A stretch of DNA of 8,897 nucleotides from Chloroflexota bacterium. Its GTDB lineage: Bacteria; Chloroflexota; Anaerolineae; Promineifilales; Promineifilaceae. Positions 6,253 through 8,897 of the stretch are shown piece by piece. Location: NCBI GenBank assembly GCA_030599405.1, contig JAUVOB010000030.1, positions 1 to 8,897 on the forward strand. Reading direction: 5' to 3'. The number at the start of each line of letters is the position of its first letter. Within the stretch, counting starts at the first letter, position 1. Under the pieces are notes generated by a model that saw only the letters and a program-made list of their open reading frames with translations, was not told where the DNA came from and ran no database searches. The position numbers and the translations under genes are program-made.

Positions 6253-6558
6253 TCAACCGTCGAAATCTTTGCTGACCAAATCTTGATACTCTGGATGTCG
6301 GCGAATATAGGCTCTGACGAAGGGGCAAAGGGGAACTACACCAAGTTCCGCAGATCTGGCGTACTCAAGAGCTATCTTGGCCATCTTGCTGGCAACACCT
6401 TGTCCTCCGAGGGCATCAGGTACGCCAGTATGTGTGAATACAATGTCGTTTCCTTCTCGATAGTAGTCGATGACAGCCAGATTCTCTCCCTCCTGGACTT
6501 CAAATCGGTTATCGGCGGAATTGTTAATTACCGTGATCTTTTCTATCTCTATCTGCAT
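6253..6558 (-). CDS. Small GNAT-fold N-acetyltransferase, COG2388/NATD1 type
   Basis: A 101-residue protein of the short GCN5-related acetyltransferase family (Acetyltransf_CG); acceptors of these proteins are mostly unknown. Seen: a predicted beta N-terminus with NRFEV (17-21) and AVIDYY (28-33), the strand FTHTGVP (41-47), the acetyl-CoA pyrophosphate loop GGQGVAS (51-57) followed by a helix, and the family hallmark VVPLCPFVRAYIRRHPEY (74-91) with conserved Cys78. Length is normal for the family, so it is probably intact. The start is ATG at 6558; an AGGAG lies about 12 bases upstream, a little far, with a purine-rich stretch between. It sits 150 bases after the membrane protein gene and 70 before pyk. 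A link to pyruvate kinase or acetyl-CoA is only suggested by position. Confidence 0.88.
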   Translation of the reverse strand: MQIEIEKITVINNSADNRFEVQEGENLAVIDYYREGNDIVFTHTGVPDALGGQGVASKMAKIALEYARSAELGVVPLCPFVRAYIRRHPEYQDLVSKDFDG

Positions 6559-6708
6559 TTTCTTCTCGCACTCCTATCAGACAATGTGCATGGTGTTTGG
6601 AAATAGAACGGGCAAATCCCTCAAGTTGGGCACTGGGATCGAAGGCCATCAACTACTATGAGATTGTAGCAAAGACTCCTCGCAGGACATCCTTTGGTGG
6701 ATCTTGAC
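6559..6708 (-). other. Gap between the membrane protein gene and the GNAT gene
   Basis: About 150 bases with no coding frame I can support. On the minus strand a TACAAT (6668-6663) could be a -10, but its -35 position is poor. A short TCCTGCGAGGA hairpin precedes it, without a T-run. I cannot tell whether the GNAT gene has its own promoter or depends on read-through. Confidence 0.3.
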
Positions 6709-8897
6709 TTAGCGACTGTCAGTCTCGAGATTTCGTAATACGAAATCCTCACCAGATGAGGTCAAGCGTGTGCCAGTCGCCGGATCGTACAGGCCGATGC
6801 GCAGAGCGTATTCTTCGCCTTCCTGCACGGCAATTGGACCCAGCAGGTGTGAGTCGACTATATATTCACCAGGAAGCCATCCAGTCGTTGGGCGGGTCCA
6901 CCCGGCCGGATCCGCATCAGATTGGGACAAAATCTCTCCCCTCGCATTTACGAGATGAATAAAGACCCGGTAGCTAATCGGCATCTCATCCACACCACGC
7001 CAGACAATCGTTACTGTGATTGGCTTCTCCTGGTCGATGTCGAAGGGCTCGATGGTTAGACCTACCAATTCTGCCAGATTATCGAAGTTGGCCTGCAGCG
7101 CAGAGTCGAAAGACGGTTCATCGAAGAGTCGTTCCAATTCACCAATGCGTAATTGTCCAAGTTCGACGCCTTCAAGCTGGAACGTGTAGCTCCCACTTTT
7201 CAGACCAGGATCAAGCCGTAATACGTGCTGTCCACGGAAAGATGTACTAGTAGACCAATCGTCCGGAGGGTAATCGACCCTGACTGGCGAGATCGACCAA
7301 TTCTGGACAGATTCTCCAGTATCATCTATTAGGACCAGATTCAATACGTCCACAGGGGGTGGATTCTCCCGGTTCTTCTCCCAGAAAAGGGTTATCAACA
7401 GCGGCTCGCCCGGTGATGCATCTTCCCGATCCTGATTGTAGCCGATTAAGGTTAGCCCATCGATATCCTCGTCGATCGCGAATTGAGGGACCACACTTGC
7501 TGATGAGTCCGGCACTGTTACGTCGATTTCAGCGATAACGGCATTCGGCCCGATCGCGGCTCCATCTTGCCCGATCAAGGTTAAGGGTTGAAGAGTTTCA
7601 CGATCAAATAAGGTAAGGACGATGTCGTAACGCCCTGGCGGAGCGCCGTCTAGTACCTCGATCTCGCGACTATCCCAGGTCCACTGGCCTGGCAGCCAAA
7701 ACCGGGAACGAGCCGTGTCTTCGTAGGTACGGGGGCGATTGGTCTCCTTGTCGCTCCAGATCATACCTTCTGGACCAGCGAGCCATACGTTGGATTGATA
7801 ATCGGCCTCAGGCGGTTCGAGCACCCGCCAGGCCAGGTCGATGTCAAAACTCTGTCCCGCCTCGACCCTGTCCTGGCTTAGGTTGTAACCTTCGAGAAGT
7901 AATTCTCCCGCGACGATATCAGGCTGGTAGGTCACAGGCAACTGCGTCTCTTGGCGAAGGAAGCTATAACCTGGATCAACAACCACTGCTTTGAAAATCA
8001 GCAGACCGATACCGGCCACAGCCAGCAAGGCGAGACTCAGCCATTTGAGCTGATAACGCGAGCGGTCGAGACCGGGATTATCATCAATCTCACTAAGCTC
8101 CGATCTATCCAGGTCGCTGCCATTCTCTTCCGGCGGCGTGCCAACCCCGTTTGTTGACTCGCCCCCGTTCTGATTTTTCGCTCCCTTTCTGAACAAGAAT
8201 ACGGAGACGATGACAATCGAGATGGCGGCCGCCACGGAAATACCGGTCATGACCGCTCGCGAAGATGTCATTTGCCAGGACACCTCAACCGTATGTTCGC
8301 CGGCAGGCACAGGAAACGTGATCAGACCTTCGGGATCGCTGGCCGAGATGGATACCCGTTCTCCGTCTATCGTCGCTTCCCATCCAGGGTAGGCAAAACT
8401 CAAATAGCGAGCCTGAAAGAGGGAGGGGCTTTCGATATCCATCTGGCCAGATAAGGACGTGTAGTCGACACGCTTTACCATAGCACCAGGCGGAAGGGAT
8501 GTTGTATCAAATCGCTGGGGTGGACGACCGGCGAGGTAATCTTCCTCCAAGGACGATCCAACCGGTCGAATCTTTACACTCTTTGGGAAGTAACTGCCGG
8601 CCGGATCGACGCCAACCAGCCCGCTGTCATGTTCATAGGCGTGAACCGTATTGATGGTGGGTTGGGCATCCTCTGGACATGTGTGCGGATATAAATTAGG
8701 AATGGACAGGACTATGAGAAGTATAGCCGCGGCCATCGTTAAGAGCGGGGCAAGTGGCAGGTTCCTGTTGAAAACCCGGTAGTTGTTTGGAATGTAGGCG
8801 AATGGAACTCCTGCCAGGAAAGCGACCGGCAAGGCTGCCCGGCCGATAAAGCGCCACGGAAATTGCACAAATTCGATTAAGGGCAGACTTTCCCAGA
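6709..8897 (-). CDS. YfhO-like multipass membrane protein with three tandem beta-rich C-terminal domains (N-terminus cut by window edge)
   Basis: The frame is open to the right edge, showing the C-terminal 728 residues. A GTG at 8868 is not the true start, because the upstream residues (WESLPLIEF) continue a motif typical of YfhO-like proteins, ending in QFPWRF. Membrane segments in the visible part: about 15-35, 46-65, 206-226 and 275-296. Between the second and third is a soluble domain with YPGWEATIDGE (169-179) and a later FPVPAGEHTVEVSW motif, the usual YfhO C-terminal signature. A polar linker (227-274) follows the third segment. After the last segment come three diverged beta-sandwich-like repeats (about 318-452, 462-575, 590-712) sharing an LxGY/LVGL opening and a final G-Y-x-(aliphatic) strand; the first and third also share WLPG and LFD/LYD motifs. 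YfhO relatives help glycosylate envelope polymers; the function here is unknown. It is likely in the membrane with the repeats outside (inferred). Confidence 0.85.
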   Translation of the reverse strand, partial: WESLPLIEFVQFPWRFIGRAALPVAFLAGVPFAYIPNNYRVFNRNLPLAPLLTMAAAILLIVLSIPNLYPHTCPEDAQPTINTVHAYEHDSGLVGVDPAGSYFPKSVKIRPVGSSLEEDYLAGRPPQRFDTTSLPPGAMVKRVDYTSLSGQMDIESPSLFQARYLSFAYPGWEATIDGERVSISASDPEGLITFPVPAGEHTVEVSWQMTSSRAVMTGISVAAAISIVIVSVFLFRKGAKNQNGGESTNGVGTPPEENGSDLDRSELSEIDDNPGLDRSRYQLKWLSLALLAVAGIGLLIFKAVVVDPGYSFLRQETQLPVTYQPDIVAGELLLEGYNLSQDRVEAGQSFDIDLAWRVLEPPEADYQSNVWLAGPEGMIWSDKETNRPRTYEDTARSRFWLPGQWTWDSREIEVLDGAPPGRYDIVLTLFDRETLQPLTLIGQDGAAIGPNAVIAEIDVTVPDSSASVVPQFAIDEDIDGLTLIGYNQDREDASPGEPLLITLFWEKNRENPPPVDVLNLVLIDDTGESVQNWSISPVRVDYPPDDWSTSTSFRGQHVLRLDPGLKSGSYTFQLEGVELGQLRIGELERLFDEPSFDSALQANFDNLAELVGLTIEPFDIDQEKPITVTIVWRGVDEMPISYRVFIHLVNARGEILSQSDADPAGWTRPTTGWLPGEYIVDSHLLGPIAVQEGEEYALRIGLYDPATGTRLTSSGEDFVLRNLETDSR

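Noticed and set aside
6663..6691. Promoter for the GNAT gene using TACAAT as the -10
   Set aside because: At 17-base spacing the -35 position reads GATGTC, a poor match; kept only as a remark on the gap.
8866..8868. GTG at 8868 as the start of the membrane protein gene
   Set aside because: The frame stays open to the window edge and the residues upstream continue a conserved YfhO-like motif, so the gene starts outside the window.

Overview
The window is a run of seven protein genes, all on the minus strand, so transcription goes from the right edge to the left edge. Both ends are cut by the window: the rightmost gene lacks its N-terminus and the leftmost (clpC) lacks its C-terminus. The content is bacterial core housekeeping: protein quality control, glutamate/peptidoglycan metabolism, ribosome and glycolysis, plus one large envelope membrane protein. 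I see no tRNA, rRNA, CRISPR array or insertion sequence. The organism looks like a moderate-GC bacterium, and my best guess is a Chloroflexota (Anaerolineae-like) genome. That guess rests on the style of the YfhO-like protein, with its tandem beta-rich C-terminal domains, and on the ClpC sequence. It is an inference, not a proof.

Layout in transcription order (right to left): (1) C-terminal 728 residues of a YfhO-like polytopic membrane protein carrying three tandem beta-sandwich-like repeats (8897-6709); (2) a small GNAT-type acetyltransferase of the COG2388/NATD1 type (6558-6253); (3) pyruvate kinase (6182-4710) followed by a weak intrinsic terminator; (4) rplS, ribosomal protein L19 (4595-4242), with its own near-consensus promoter and a hairpin at the predicted 5' end of its mRNA; (5) a class-I glutamine-amidotransferase-like hydrolase, peptidase C26 family (4158-3421); (6) murI, glutamate racemase (3424-2549), whose GTG start overlaps the stop of gene 5; (7) a gap of about 340 bases holding a probable decayed small reading frame, inverted repeats and the clpC promoter; (8) clpC (2210 to beyond the left edge), a Clp/Hsp100 unfoldase.

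How the genes work together: rplS, the C26 hydrolase and murI could be one transcript from the rplS promoter. The tightest link is the 4-base overlap between the hydrolase and murI, which suggests coupled translation and perhaps a shared role in handling glutamate compounds. Pyruvate kinase lacks the potassium ligands of the classical enzyme and has Lys in the diagnostic position, so it is predicted to be K+-independent. ClpC has both AAA+ modules, a short UVR-type middle domain and an LGF tripeptide, which fit partnership with a ClpP protease rather than a ClpB disaggregase role. No clearly novel multigene system is visible. The best second-look items are the decayed frame upstream of clpC, the K+-independence signature, the rplS 5'-terminal hairpin, the hydrolase-murI pair and the tandem-domain membrane protein.
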